This document shows, piece after piece, positions 11,698 through 25,100 of a stretch of DNA of 64,000 nucleotides. This stretch comes from Prinia subflava (lineage: Eukaryota; Chordata; Aves; Passeriformes; Cisticolidae): contig NC_086259.1 of NCBI RefSeq assembly GCF_021018805.1, forward strand, positions 4,712,001-4,776,000. Direction: 5' to 3'. Positions within the stretch are counted from its first letter, which is position 1. The number at the start of each line of letters is the position of its first letter. The translations under genes and the position numbers were made by a program. The notes under the pieces were generated by a model, which saw nothing but the letters and a program-made list of their open reading frames with translations, was not told where the DNA came from and ran no database searches.

Positions 11698-14600
11698 AAA
11701 TTTTAATTATATACTTAAAAATAGGTGGCTGTCAGGAAAAGCCACCACTCTGGCTTTGAGCTTCATCCAGATAAGGCACTGGAGCCACAGCTGCGGGTTC
11801 CTGATCCTGGGGAAATCTCATCTGTCAATGCTGTCAGGTTAAATTCTGCTGTTGGTGCAGCACTGGAGGATGGTGCTTCACTGAGGGAATGGACACAGCA
11901 CAAAGTGAGTCCTGGTCACATCCAGAATCAAGGATTTGCTGCCTTTATAGCTGGCAGAAAACTACAGTGAGAAACAATTCCGGAAACACAGGAAGATAGC
12001 TGCCTGTGGGGGAAAATGTGTTGGGAAAGGCACAAAACATAGCCCTGGGTGAAAATGTTTTCCACCTTTTTAGCAAAGTTTGAGCACAGAGATTTAACCC
12101 ATGATGCCATTGCTTGCATGGATACAATATTTGGGCATTAGCTGCCATCGTTTCTTTAAAAATAAATGACAGCTGAATAAATGACTGATGATAAACTAGG
12201 TTTATTCTCATTTTTCTCTAATGATGGTTTTATCCTCTCCATTTATTTATGATAATTTAAATGTTCTACCTGCCTGCTTTATAATGCAGACTTATTATAC
12301 CATCTCATTATTGTGGAAAAAATACACACACACAACCCCCCCTTCCAAGTATTTAAAATAAAATGCAACCTAGGATAAAAATATCTATGCTGATGACCTA
12401 TATTGCAGAGTATATTATTTCTCTTTCTCATGTATGGCAACAGGATTGGAATACCTGATTTATTCTTTATTTAGAGTTCAAAAGGAGGCTTATTTGGAAA
12501 GTAACAGACAAAACTTTCTTAGCTGAATCATTAAAGCCTTTCCAGAGTGCAACAAGTGATGCTGCACGAGGCCCTATTTCTCCCTGACCTGTTCTAGTTG
12601 TCCTTCATATAGACAAAGATCCTCCCTTCAATCCTATAGATCAAACTGAAGATTTGAAGATTAGAATACAGTTACCTAGTAAAAATAAAATACACAGTGC
12701 TCTAACACATCACATTTTATGGCTGAAAAGGAACCAGTCTTCTTAACAAATTTGCATTTAAATCCCCTGCCCATGATAAATGCTATGTTTTCCATTTATC
12801 TTGAAGTGGACATGTTGTTACCATGGTTCCAGCTCCAAAATCTGAAGCAAATATTCAGTCATAAAACTGCAGCAGAGGATGAATGATGAAGTACCTGCCT
12901 CTACTCAAATATCTCAGCTTTTATGGCTTGTAGGGAAGGAACATTTCTGCCCATGCTGAGTCACACTGGCACATCTTTTCCGCCTATGATACTTGCAGAC
13001 ATAAATTTAGACACAAATGTAAAAGGCAATTAGAAAGAACTCTAGTTCTTTGCATCTCCCTCTTCAAACCATTGCATCTTTTGAGGATGGATGTCTGTAT
13101 GGTCTAATAAAAGCCAGGTGATCATTTCAGGCCAGGGAGGCTGGGCAGAAAGTCCTGTCCACCTGAGCTGTGTGGCTCCCCAGGGCTGGAGTTGTCTCAG
13201 GCTCTCAAGGTCCCTTGCCACCCCCTGGCATTTCCTCACACCCATCCCTGATCTCCAAGACCCTCACTCAGCTGAGATTATGAAGTTATTTCCAAGACCA
13301 CTTCTCTCCACAAATCTTCTTTCTGCACAAACTCTTCCTTCCAGAACCTGACCCCCAGCTCCCAGAGCTCCTGTGCAGAAGCACAAAGTGTGCTCAGCCT
13401 CCTTTTTGACAGTTTTTTGTCATGTCTCTGGAAGATTTGGGACATGTCACTTTTGTTTAGTCTGACTGTCATTAAAATTTACAGTCCATGTTGGGTGCAG
13501 TTAGCAAGGAGAAGACTTCTTGAAAATTCAGAAGTTTAATTTAGAATATCTGTCCACATGTTCACATACTTCCAATTATCTGCCAAAAGTTACTGTTCCA
13601 AATTTGAGCTAATTTTTTGCCTGAAAAATATAATTAATATATTTCCTTCCTTCCATTTTACTTTCAAATCACATCTTTAATGGCACTCTACTTTTGGATT
13701 ACTCCACCACTGCATTAGAGAAGCCAGAACTCCCTAGTTCCCAATCCCAGATTTAATAATTATGAAATGACTAATATCCACCTAATATGACGCCATTTAC
13801 TTGAAATGTTTAATACTTTACATGTCAGGTCCCACATGCCCTGAGGGGAGGGGAGAGGATAATCTTGACATGAACATCCCTGGGGCCAACACTGTGCCTT
13901 AAAGTCTAAAGAAACCCTGTGAGTGCCTGATCCACAGCTCCCCCAGCAGCAGAGGCCATGCCATGGACTCAGGCTCTGTACTGCCAGCCCCTCTGGGGGG
14001 ATTTGTCCTCCAGCACAGGCCCTGGACACGTCCTTCCACATCTCCAACCCCACCTGGGACAGCTCCTGTCCTAAAGGTGAGGGAAGCCCCTGTCAGCTTT
14101 GTGGAAGCTGCTGCACAATGATATAAACATCACCAAGTCTCGATTTTAAAATGTTAATTTATCTTCCCAAATTACCACACTCACATATGGCTCATAATTG
14201 CAGTATCATGGAGTGTCAATTGAGCAAAACAGATGTATTTTTCAAAAAACTGTGACACTGTTTGCAAAAGCTCTCTATTCTCCATGGGTGCACATGCTGC
14301 TTCTACCTTCTGCTCCAGTACCTACATATTGATACTGCTCAACTAAATGCAGATTTTCTGCTTCAAGAATATACAACATTAACATTCAGGGCAGCAAATC
14401 ACTTCATTCTGAGAGTTTACATGTGGATAATGCTGAATAAGCCAGTCAAACTAAATGCTTGGGCATGAAGGGGCAGACCAGGATTTTCTATAGAGTCCGC
14501 AAGAAACCTAAACCAGAATATTCTGATACATTAGATTACTCATAAATTAGGGAAAAGCTAATGAAGTATAAAATAGCTCCAGGTATAGTAGTTAGGAATG

Positions 14601-15728
14601 ACAACTTTGGTAAATTAGAATCTTGTCCCATTAGGTTTTAAATTTGTGACTTCCCAGAGCACATCTCTGGTGGCTGCTATGAAGTGCTGAATTGCTCTGG
14701 AACTACTCCATTGACCTTAACGAGCTTTAATGCTGGCACCAGTGAGGTCCAAGACACATTTTCTGTCCTCTGTGAAAGGTGCTCTTAGTCTGCTCCTGAT
14801 GAAATAATCCTGGAGCTCTGCTCCCACCTTTCTGTCTGGAAAAGACTCTGCCTTTCATCACCTGTTGGACACCACTGCTATTCCAAGGAGGATTTCTTTG
14901 CTATGTGAACACCATTTTACACTGAGGAAACTTCAAGGAGTTCAGTTTTTTAGTGCATTCCACCTCCTAGGATATGATTTTTTTTTTAAGATATTTCATT
15001 AATTCTTAAATTTTCAGACAGCTTCCCTTCTAGGTTCATATTGGATTTACTTGTTTTTCGGACAGCTTTCTCCTTGTTCCCTTAATTTTCTGAAGAAAGA
15101 ACCAGAGTTTCTCTAGCTTGCAGAAGTGTAGAAGCATTTCCTCCCTGTTTTGGTTGTTTGATTTTTCTTCTTTTTTTTAATAAGGATGTCATCCTCCTGG
15201 ATTATTTTTAATATTAGCTGTAAGAAAAGATATGTTTGTAAGTTATATTGTTAATGAAATTGACTGCAGGATGGTTTTAACTCTGTGGTGTGAGAAAGAT
15301 GCCCACTTTCAAAAACTGCAGGAAAAATACCCCAATTCTCCATTGTAAATACTATTACCTTGAACCAATTTCCCTCAGTTATCATTCTTAATTGCTTGCT
15401 GTGCAACAAGTCATAGTGTTCAATAAATCAAAAGCAGGCTCCTCCAGTCAGTTTTTGATCTGTATTACATTAAAGTTTAGCTCTCCAGTAGTTCAGAATG
15501 AGTTTTTCATTGTATTTCTGTCCATCTTTGTGTCTTTTCTTGTAGCAGAATTTATAGCAGTGTCTTCTTCATATGAGGAAGAATCCCAAGGTGCCTGTGG
15601 GGCTGTGATTTACTGCTGGCATCTTGGAGCTCCTTTGTATGTGGGGCTCCTTTGGGAGGAAGATGAAGTGGGAGTGGAGTCTGAACCCTGGTGCACGAGC
15701 TGGAGGTTCTCACAAGATACAAGCTGAA
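11698..15728. other. Gene-free unique DNA
   Basis: This is four kilobases with no recognisable gene or repeat. Two moderately G+C-rich patches (about 13100-13390 and 13820-14100) carry overlapping short frames on both strands, as expected from composition alone. A short (CA)n and C-run tract lies near 12325-12345. No RNA gene was seen. Confidence 0.55.
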
Positions 15729-16010
15729 ATAAAACAACAAAACAAAACAAAAACAAAAACAAAAACAAACCAAACCAAACCAAACCAAACCAAAACAAAA
15801 CAAAACAAAACAAAACAAAACAAAACAACCCCAAAAAACCAAACCACCTCCACCCTAAAACAACAACAAAAACCAAAACCAAAACAAAACAAAACAAAAC
15901 CACTAAAACCAAAGACAAAAAGACAAAAAAAACCCCAGAAAACAAAAAAAACCCAAACAAAACAACCCCCCCCCCGAAAAACAAACCAAAAAAAGAAAGA
16001 AATACAGAAA
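15729..16010. repeat. A/C-only low-complexity tract, mixed (AAAAC)n and (CCAAA)n
   Basis: The plus strand is nearly devoid of G and T for about 280 bases. Sub-blocks can be told apart: AAAAC and AAAAAC units, then a block of ACCAA units at about 15765-15792, then about eight AAAAC units to about 15825, then irregular A/C sequence ending in an AAAGAAAG stretch. The extreme strand asymmetry keeps several frames open on both strands (Lys/Asn/Gln/Thr-rich on one strand, Phe/Leu/Val/Cys-rich on the other). Those frames are composition artefacts and not genes. Confidence 0.9.
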
Positions 16011-17406
16011 ACCAGGCATAATAAAATTACCTTTATAAGAATACACTTCTCACAAATACCAATATTTCAAATATATAGCAGTCCCCTTCCTCTTTACTTA
16101 GCATATGGATTCCTTATTTTTTTTAAGTTTTGGCATTTTTAAAAAGCATTTTTAACTGGGGCTCTGCTTAATGGGGATGATGCTTCATTCTGTGAGAAGA
16201 GGGTGAAGGCATGGCCCAGTTCCCTTCAGAGTCAGCCAGTGCCTGATGGAGTTGGCTCCACCATCCCTGCACCCTCTGCTCCACTCTGGGAGGTGGCAGG
16301 GTGGGATTTGTCCTCCTGCCTGTGTTTGGGAACTTCCTGCCCATCTCAGGGCTTCTTTTTCTCTGATGTGGGTATGGTAATGTCAGCGTTCTCTCTGAGC
16401 ACTTGCAGAACACAACACAGTGTGGGCAGTGTTATTATCACAATATCATTCCACTTAAAACTGCTGAAACATATTTTTAACTCCTTTAAATTTGCAAAAT
16501 ACCAAATCATAGATGGCATGAGCAGTTCCCAGTATAAAGACACAGTGAAAGCACCCACACTGCCAGGAAGGGGTTCCCCACCCACAGCTGTACTTCAGAA
16601 TGCAACATTCCTGTGTCTGAGAGCCTGATTTTCCATGTGGGAACACCAGCAATGCAGATAAGACTCTATATTGCCATCTTTTACAGTTTGTGCCATTGAG
16701 GGATCTGGGACACAATTGCAGATTTTTATCCCCTCTGTCCTATCAGATATGAAATTGTGAATCTTCTCAAAATGTCACCACTGGAAACAAAAGGCAAAAC
16801 CAATTTTTTTGTTTTTGTTTTTGTTCTTTACTGTGTAATGTGTTACCATCCACTGTGTGGCTCAATTCAATTTTTACAAGGCTTCCTTATGAGGTGTAAG
16901 AAACTGATTTATGAGTCCATATTAAAGCCTCCTTCACTCTTGAGATTCTGGTTAAATATTATATGATATGACACAAGTATATTGAAAAATAGAGTTTCAG
17001 CTTATTATGGGCTTTCTTCTGCTACCCTTGCAGCAGATTCATTTCAGATTGTACAGAATGCCCTGTGTTTCTACTTTTTATGTATCTCTGGTAAATGTGA
17101 GAGTTCAATTTGATACACAGCAATATATTCCCTCTCAAACAAAAGTTACCAGATAAGATCCTAGGAAAAGTCTTCATCTTCTGGAAATGCCTAATGCATT
17201 ACTGTGGGTGAGCAGAAGTGATTATTTTATCATGTGCTATTATGGATGAAACTTTTATTCTGGGTGTCTTTCTATGAGATGGAAACCTGTGATAGCACAT
17301 TCCAGACAGATTCAGCAATACTCAGCTACAGGGAGGCTCACACGTGGTTCCTTGCATCTGCGTCTCAAAATCTGAATAAGAGAAATCTTGTTTCATTCCA
17401 TCTGAG
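16011..17406. other. Gene-free unique DNA
   Basis: No gene or repeat family was recognised. The patch at about 16200-16345 is G+C-richer than its surroundings but has no recognisable content. Confidence 0.55.
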
Positions 17407-17749
17407 AACACTCAGAGGCAACCTCATCACTCTGTGCAGCCTTCTGGAAGGTGGCTGTAGCCAGGTGGGGTTGGTCTCTTTGGGCAGCACCTGACAGAAT
17501 GAGAGGACACAGTCTCAAACTGTGTCAAGGGAAGTACGGGTTGGATATTAGGAAAACATTTTTTACAGAAAGGGTAATAAAGTATTGGAATGGTCTACCT
17601 GGAGACCTGGAGAGGTGGTGGAGTCACCATCTCTGGATGTGTTTAAGACTGGATGTGGCACTCAGTGCCATGGTTTAGTTGAGGTTGGGTTGGGTTGGAC
17701 TTGATGGTCCTGGAGGTCTCTCCCAGCCTAATGATTCTGTGATTCTGTG
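17407..17749 (+). mobile_element. CR1 LINE 3' end with intact tail
   Basis: This is a 5'-truncated CR1 non-LTR retrotransposon. It shows the known succession of CR1 3' blocks: 'aggcaacctcatcactctg', 'ggttggatattaggaaaac', 'ggtggagtcaccatctctgg', 'cactcagtgccatggttta' and 'ttggacttgatggtcctgg'. The terminal 8-base repeat ATTCTGTG occurs twice (17734-17741 and 17742-17749). The tail fixes both strand and 3' boundary; the 5' boundary is approximate. A 75-codon frame across it is a relic of CR1 3' sequence rather than an active protein. It faces the CR1 at 17941-18222 tail to tail. Confidence 0.93.
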
Positions 17750-17940
17750 TGGTTTTTGCCTCGTGGTGTTCATACACAGCACAGATTGTTCCCAGCCCTT
17801 CCATGGCCACAGTAATGTCTTAGAGCACCTGTTCAGATTGGGTTTCTGACTCCAGGAAGGTTTGAGTGAAAGCACACAACATTTCACTGCTGCAATTGAG
17901 GAGCAAACCAACAGGGATGGAGCTTGAAGGAAAATCATGG

Positions 17941-18222
17941 AGAGAATCATGGAATCCCAGAGAGATCTGAGTTGAAAGAGACCTTAAATCCCATCCAGTG
18001 CCACCCCAGCCATGGCAGGGACACCTCCCCCTGTCCCAGGCTGCTCCAGCCCCAGTGTCCAGCCTGGCCTTGGGCACTGCCAGGGATCCAGGGGCAGCCA
18101 CAGCTGCTCTGGGCACCCTGTGCCAGGGCCTGCCCACCCTCACAGGGAACAATTCCTGATTCCCAAGATCCCATCCAGCCCTGCCCTCTGGCACTGGCAG
18201 CCATTCCCTGCCTCCTTCACAG
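17941..18222 (-). mobile_element. CR1 LINE 3' end, minus strand
   Basis: The left end reads 'gaatcatggaatcccagag', the reverse complement of a CR1 tail. It continues through 'ccatggcagggacacctcc', 'tgctccagcccc' and 'cagccacagctgctctggg', which correspond to the CR1 3' untranslated and terminal ORF2 region read backwards. It is richer in G+C than the CR1 to its left and belongs to a different subfamily. The several overlapping frames of 80-140 codons across it on both strands are by-products of its composition. Confidence 0.88.
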
Positions 18223-21200
18223 CTATGACCGGATCTCACCTTAATGAAAGACTAAACCAAGAGGAAGTTCACATTCCAGAATGATTTCTCAGGGAACAAA
18301 TAAAGATACCACCTCCACAGGAGACTCAAGGAAGACACTTGAGGCCAGTTTAAGAATGGTTTGTGACAGATTTATTAAACATGGAAAGCCATGCAGGCTG
18401 GTGGAATTACTAATAAGGGAGCTGGTACTTGGGAAGGGAACAGCACTGCACCACTCTACACAGGGGTATTCACATCCTCCTCATTACATGCAATGTTCAT
18501 ATCTCAGAAAAATCGTAAAACACACCTAGGAAAGATTGGTAGTGTTGAAACACCTGGAACAGCTACTCTGGTGGGGGAACTCTGGGCAAACCAGAGTTCT
18601 CAGCCATGGAAAAGATCACAAATTGCAAAAAATGAGGTAACTGAGGACCAGATCTTACAACAAAAAACTGATAATGCAAGAAGTTTAAAGAAGGAAATAG
18701 TATCTTTTTCTGCAATGCAGAATTCAAGCTGTGCCAGGAGGTGCAAGAACTTAAACAGGTTCAAAGAACAGATGTACAAATGGCATGTGATAATATGTTT
18801 AAATATTGCCATTGATATGATCATGATGCAATTCTTGCCTCAAAATGTCTTCAGAGAGTATTTGTGCAGAAGCTGGGAGCTTGTATCTGGGAAAACAGTC
18901 ACTTAAAGGTGTTTGCTCCTTCCCTGCCCCTCAGTGTAATTATAAGAGATGTCCCTTTTGCCTGAGTCAGGCTTGGGGTTTTCTGTCCACCCCTATTGCA
19001 TGAATTTTCAGAAGTCCTTTTTAGCTCTCTTCATCTCATTGTCATTGTCAATTGCAGGCACATTCATGGCATGTTAGAGTTAAATCGCAGGTGTTCTTAA
19101 TTTAAAAATTATTAGCATACCACATAATTAATTAGACTTTTACACTTCAGTGAGTTTTGGTTCCCCAAAGAAAATTGAGCATAGAGAATATAATTTGATT
19201 TAACTTTTTGTCAAGGTTTAATCTACCTGAAACATTGTTATATTTCAGGAGAAGTCTAAACTGCCTAGATCTTGTCAGAATTTCCTTGGTGGGAGCAACA
19301 TTTATTTATTTGAATGTTAAAATGAAACGAAGTAATTTAAAAAGAATGCTTCATGTCTTTCAAATTCAAAAAGACCTGAAAAATATATACATATGTAAAA
19401 ACAAGGCACTCAGGCAGTATCCAAGATATATGAGTTGTCAGTATGGGAAAGTTGTGACAGAAGTGGTAATTTTATCAGAGATCATTAAACACTTAAAATG
19501 AAAAATTAAAAGGAATAGTTGAGAGAAGTGGAGAAAACAAATGTTTTAAGAGTTTCTAAGTAGGCTTTTTTCAACTTTTCAACAAGACTCAGAGCACTTG
19601 AGGAGTATTTGCAGACCAAAAAGATGGCTTTTTTTATAAATAATTTGAGGGGAGTTTACTAATACTAATAAAACAGTTCTTTGATGCTACAAAGACTGAG
19701 TAGAAAAACATCAGCTCCAAACGTGTTGGATGGCACAAACTATTGATTTTGTGAATAGAAGGCAATTGAGAGTTCTCATCTGGGATGATTAAATCTCAGA
19801 AAAATTCTATAATTCATCAGTCAATGCAAGGTATTTTTTTTAAATAACCATCAGGTAAACAGCATTTTTTCTCACAACCGCAGCAAGTAAACCAAAATAT
19901 CTCTGTGTTATATTATAATTTATAAACATTTTGCCCCTGGAGGACCACTCATTCCAAATGAACGGTTTGTTGTTAATTTTCAATTTTACATCCTGCCATA
20001 AGGAGGCTTGGGAAGAGAGAAACATTCTATATTCTTCAATGAGTAGACAAAGCATTGCCTTCTCCCATGACCATAACTCCCTGTAGCCTAGTTTATCTTA
20101 ATCTGACTGGAATGAAAAATTTCTCAGAGGAGGAACCAAATATATAATTTGAATAGAGATTATTAAACAGTAAAAGCATCCAAAAATCAACTTCTCTGCC
20201 TTGGGAATAACAGTATTTTTGAAATGTTTTTCAGCAGTTGTTCAACACAAAGTACACAGAATTGGCTTCTGTGGCAGTGACCAGGAAAATAGGAGTTTTT
20301 AGTGGATAAAACCTAACCTGTTCAGCAAAAAGGCATTCTCTGCCTTCCCCCCTCTTCTGTTTTATTTCTTGAGGTGCTTTTTCATGGAGTGGAACACCTT
20401 CAATAAACAGGTGATGAGCTCCCTGTCCTGCTTCCACTTCCCCTTTACAGTGGTTTGAGAATTCTTGGGATATGGGAAGGTGTCTGTTGTATAAAAACAC
20501 TCCTGTAGAAGAGGGGTGAACTTTGTGTGACCAACACATCTTCCAAAATACCACTGGTCTCTCCTAAAAACACTTTAAAATTCTGTCCCAGAAATCTGTA
20601 GGGGCCAGCAGCAGAGCAGGAGGGCCTGTTCTGAGCCTCTATCTAAGCTCCAAGCCCAGCTTTGGCATTTCACGTTCCCAGCTGGCACCAAGCAAATGCA
20701 CTTGAATAAAATCAGCTCAGCCCCTCTGTCTCACCACCACCCAATTCTTTGCCAAGCCACCCAAAACCATGTTCAGAAGTAATCACACATTTCAACAGAA
20801 ATCCAGACAGGACTTTATTTGCCTATTTTCAGTGGCACTCTGCAGCAAAGACTGTGGTAGGATTACAGTGCCATTCCAGGTCATGAGTGCTTCAAAACCA
20901 TTCATTGTTAATAAAAACACTATGAAAAGTTGCCACTCTGTGCTTAGCAGCTTTATAAAGTTCATGTCTTCGTTCTGTCAAAGCTCCTTATGCAGCAAAT
21001 AATACTTGTCTGCATGACTGACTAAATCCTACAAAATTTACTCCTCTTAAATCAGATGAAGCCGGTGTAAAAATCAGTAAGACAGTGTTTCTCTTTTGTC
21101 TTTTTTCTGCAGTCAATATTTAGGTATTTAGCTCCATTTTAAAGTTAAATGAGTTTTCAGTCAGCGTGTCAAGGAGCACACTGCATGTCAGCAGGAGCTC

Positions 21201-21970
21201 TCATTGAGGAATTATTAAACCTGCAGCATGTGGGTTTATCAGGGTGAGCCTGGGGTGCTGGATGACATTTGCTCAGCTCAGGATGCCATCACAGCCAGAG
21301 TGCCAGGCCTGAATGCAATGCATGGAAAAGAAATAAAGAAAAATGTTACACATGCATATTTACCTTGATTTTGGTGGTGGTGCCATCTCCTTTAGGAGTG
21401 TCCTGGATTCAGCAGAGGAATGTCCTGGATTCATTTCCTCAGGAGTGGTGCTGTGCTGTGCTTGGGATTCACAATGGGAACAATTTTGAGCTCCCCTCAA
21501 CTCACAGGAACTGGAAAAATGGGCAGATGATTTTGTAACACCAACTGGCTTGGAAGAAGATCTGCTCAGGCAACTCCACAAGAATGTGCTTAATCAAAGA
21601 CAAAAACATTTGAAAACATTGTCCACGATGATCTTGGGTTGCAATTCTGGCTACTGCTGCCTGCTTTGGGTGAAAGGTGAATTTTAAGTGCTGACAAAAA
21701 ATGGAATTGTAATCTGTGTGGTGCTAATTTTTTACTAGGTTCTACTAATTTTTATTTCTTTTACTAGTCTTCAATCTTTTGAACAGATTTCTTGGATATC
21801 ACTTAAAAATTACAGTTTACTTCAAAGAGAAAGGGGAAAATTCATTCAGGACTTGGATCTTTTTTTTTGTCCTTATAAAATAATCTCCAGCCCATGAGAG
21901 GCTGGTTTACTAATGGTCATGCTGTATCTTATTTCATCAGAAAGCACTTTAAGCTTTCCACAGCTCAGTT
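18223..21970. other. Gene-free DNA
   Basis: No gene was recognised. The sequence 'gacagatttattaaac' at about 18366 resembles a polyadenylation region of an old minus-strand LTR, but no ends could be defined. An open frame of 171 codons (18391-18906, plus strand) shows no domain and does not begin or end at plausible splice sites. The A+T-rich stretch at about 19065-19150 holds several homeodomain-type cores, including TAATTAATTAG. Confidence 0.5.
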
Positions 21971-21974
21971 ACAG

Positions 21975-22034
21975 ATCTATCAAGGAATCACAGAAATTAG
22001 AGATGGAAGAGGCTTAGTTCACCACTTAGGCCTG
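21975..22034 (-). mobile_element. Possible old CR1-like 3' terminus
   Basis: The sequence 'ggaatcacagaaattag' followed by 'agatggaagaggcttag' resembles the reverse complement of an ancient CR1/L3-type 3' end (tail, then GGAAG and a TTCA block). Similarity is weak and only about 60 bases long. The call rests on pattern memory. It directly abuts an old tandem duplication. Confidence 0.35.
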
Positions 22035-22198
22035 CTAATGCAGGAATTTCTCTAGAGCATATTTATTCTTCATCTATTTCTCTGGTCCATTTTAAAATGT
22101 GCATAGAAGGGTCCCACTAATGCAGAAGTTCCTCTGGAGCACACTTATTCCTCATTTGTTTTTCAAGCCCATCTTAAAATGGATGTAGATGACTAGAG
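22035..22198. repeat. Diverged 82-bp tandem duplication
   Basis: Two adjacent copies (22035-22116 and 22117-22198) align over their length. Both begin with CTAATGCAG, followed by a TTCCTCT/TTTCTCT block and a GGAGCA/AGAGCA block. Both then have a TTATTC core and a CATTTTAAAAT/CATCTTAAAAT block. Many substitutions separate them, so the duplication is old. No reading frame is preserved. Confidence 0.75.
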
Positions 22199-25100
22199 CA
22201 TTAACTTTGATGCTGCAGAAACTTTCATATCAGGGGACTTGCTTTGGCCATTTTGGAATATATTTCCTGGTTTAGGTCACTTTGCTATATGTGTTGTATC
22301 TCTTCACCTTCAATGTAATTCCTTTTAATTTGCACAATTACTCAGAGTATAAAGCTAATATATATTACTGCAAGTAATGTCTCTCTTCTAGATTTTTAGT
22401 AACCCTCACATGTTTGAAGGTGGTTACAACATTTTTCTCACTGAATTAATTATTCATTAATTAATAAAAACAGAATAAAATATTTATTTCAAACCCTTCA
22501 GAGTGCAAGTGAGCAGAGATGCCCCAAAAAGGAACAAAAGGAGCAGGTACAGAATGAAGCATTGTTAAAAACAAGGAAGATGGGCTGAATTCTGTCCCGA
22601 GAAATGTCTGGTTTATTTATTATTTCAGACTATTGGTCTTTCAGAGAAACATTAGTATGTCCAGTGATTTGATAATGACAAATGAGATCAAAGATGGTCT
22701 AATCAAGAACTAAGTGTTGAACCAGCATGGAATGTGAAAACAGTGTGTGAACTAATTTTAATAGACACCAGTTGTCTGGTTTGGGTTATTTCTTTGCTTT
22801 CAGTTGCAAGGTTGTTCTACCAAAATGATTTTCCATGAGGCTGGTGACAGTCTCATTTTTCACTATCAAGCAAGTCTGCAGTATCAATTACATTCTATCT
22901 TATTATAAAGCTGTCTGTTCCAACACTCCACTCTGATATTGTTAGGGGGAAATAGCATCACAGAATACTTTAAGCAGTGAAAGATTCACTTCTTTAATAA
23001 CATTTCTATAAATATACTTTCAGAATGCAGTATTGTCAAAGGCAAATAATTTCAAATAACAAAATCTGATACACCTAACAGTGTGTGGGACAGAGGAAAT
23101 AGAGATGTAACAGGCTACTCTCAGCTCCTGTCCAGCCACTTGGACCCCAGAGATGCAGCCTGAGGGGGGGAATGATTCCTAGGAGGCACAGGACCTCTCA
23201 ATTTTGGCAATCCCCAAATAACAAAATAGACCTTGAGGCGTCTCCAGTTTATACCAGCTTTTGGCCATACTCAGACCTTGATTTGCTCCAAGGTTAGGAT
23301 CTCATGTCAGAGTTTGAGAGACCAAATATGACATATATATAAAGCAAATATAATGCTTATGACCTTCACTGTTCTTAATTTAAATGTTTGTATAAATCAC
23401 ATCCACAAAGCTTCCCGAGCTGTATGGAATTACCTTCTCAGGCTATGCCTCTCACGTTTCTCACAAAACAAATCAAATTTAACTCTTTAAGAGAAAGAAC
23501 TGTGATCCCTCCCCCATCCATCTGTGTCTGGAAGAGGAGTCCCTTCCACGAATGCTGGTTTTTAGCTCACTTTGAGGATCCCAGGCTTCAGCTGCTCTCC
23601 TCTGGCAGCAGTTTGAGTTACCAAAGAGCAGGAGCATCACCTGAGCCACAGCTGGGCCAGTGGGTCCAGAGCAGGAGGGGTTCCTACAAGAAACTGGAGG
23701 CTCTTACACAGCTATTCATAAATAAGGGTTTATCCTGCAGAGAACTGTGGCTCTCCATGTAAAGTTTTAGCACCAACTATCAACTCAAACAATCCCATTT
23801 AGTTTAAAAAAGAGTTTCAAGAACACTGCTAGCGATGCTACACCCACTGCCTTCTCCAGCTGTGCTAGTCCAGCTCAGGGCAGACAGTCAGGAAATCAGG
23901 CCCCTGCAGAATATTTCCATTACACTCTTCACTGCCATCTCAAATCACTGCAGATTTTGTTCTCTGACTCAAATACATGGTTTCCTTTTTCATAAAATAT
24001 TGACACTTTCCAAAGGAACAACCAATTTTTGTTACTAACTTCATTTCTCTAGAAATGTAAACCAACCCCAAACTGACTAAAAGTACTTCCAAGGGAAAGC
24101 TTTGGGCCATCTGGGGTATAAAACTCTAAGTTACATATTTGCAAGGTTTTCAGCCTTTGAAAGATTTATTAGCATGTTGTTTTCAGAATGACTTTATCTA
24201 CAGTCATTATTATGCATTATGTTTAGTGCATTGTGGCCAGGTTGGATGGAAATTAGAGATAATTCTTAAGAATTACTGATAGCATTGAGGAAGAAGCATG
24301 AATTTTGTAACTCAGTGAATGCTTTCATATGTGTGACTCCCATTAATGCTGGAAAAATTCCTTAGGCTTGAAGTCCTGAGCCTTAAATTGGATTCTAACA
24401 CATTTCAGTACTCCTGCTTATGCACCCTAAACAACATATGCTAAGACATTAATGAGGCCCTTAATTACAAACAGCATAAATGGACAGAAGAAACATGATT
24501 TATACCAAACTCATATAAAACCCGTTGCTACATCTACAGTGTAGGATCTATAAAAGTCCTTATGCACATTAGTGTTAAACTGATGTCTCTGAAAAGATGG
24601 TAAGGGTCAAAATAACCTCCTGCTGATACATTTATCATGCTGAAATGCAGAGATCTGGTGACTTGACAGATCCAATGGTGAGATAATAAAGTAGCCTCTC
24701 GGCTTAAAATTCAACTAACAAGAAAGCAGGGGAATGTTTTGTGCTTATTTACTCAAACATTGTGTTTAAATTAGCTAGGTATTGTCTGTCAAAATGCATA
24801 AAACAGCACAGTTTGATAGGATTAACCCCTTGCACATGATGGAGCCAGACAGAGCAAACTGCTGGTGTTATTACAGCAAGGATCCACTACTAGATGAAAA
24901 CCAGAGTGGGAGATGAGGGGTTTCTTTCGCTGAGCCAGGTGATTCCTTACAGGTGGTGTGAGAGTTGTCTCACTTTGGGGTGTCTGTCCAATGCTGAGGA
25001 GTAGTCACAGGTATATTATCAGCCACGTTCACTCTGTCACCTGGTTTTATGTTTTGAAATCAAATCGAAGGCAAAATCTTGTATCTAACAGTATCTGGGC

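Noticed and set aside
15552..16142. Several long overlapping frames, Lys/Gln/Thr-rich on plus and Phe/Val/Cys-rich on minus
   Set aside because: The A/C-only tract cannot make stop codons in some frames. The hydrophobic minus-strand translations are not membrane proteins.
18281..18906. Possible LTR polyadenylation region and 171-codon frame
   Set aside because: Only a 'tttattaaac' word supports it. No LTR ends, duplicated site or domain could be found.
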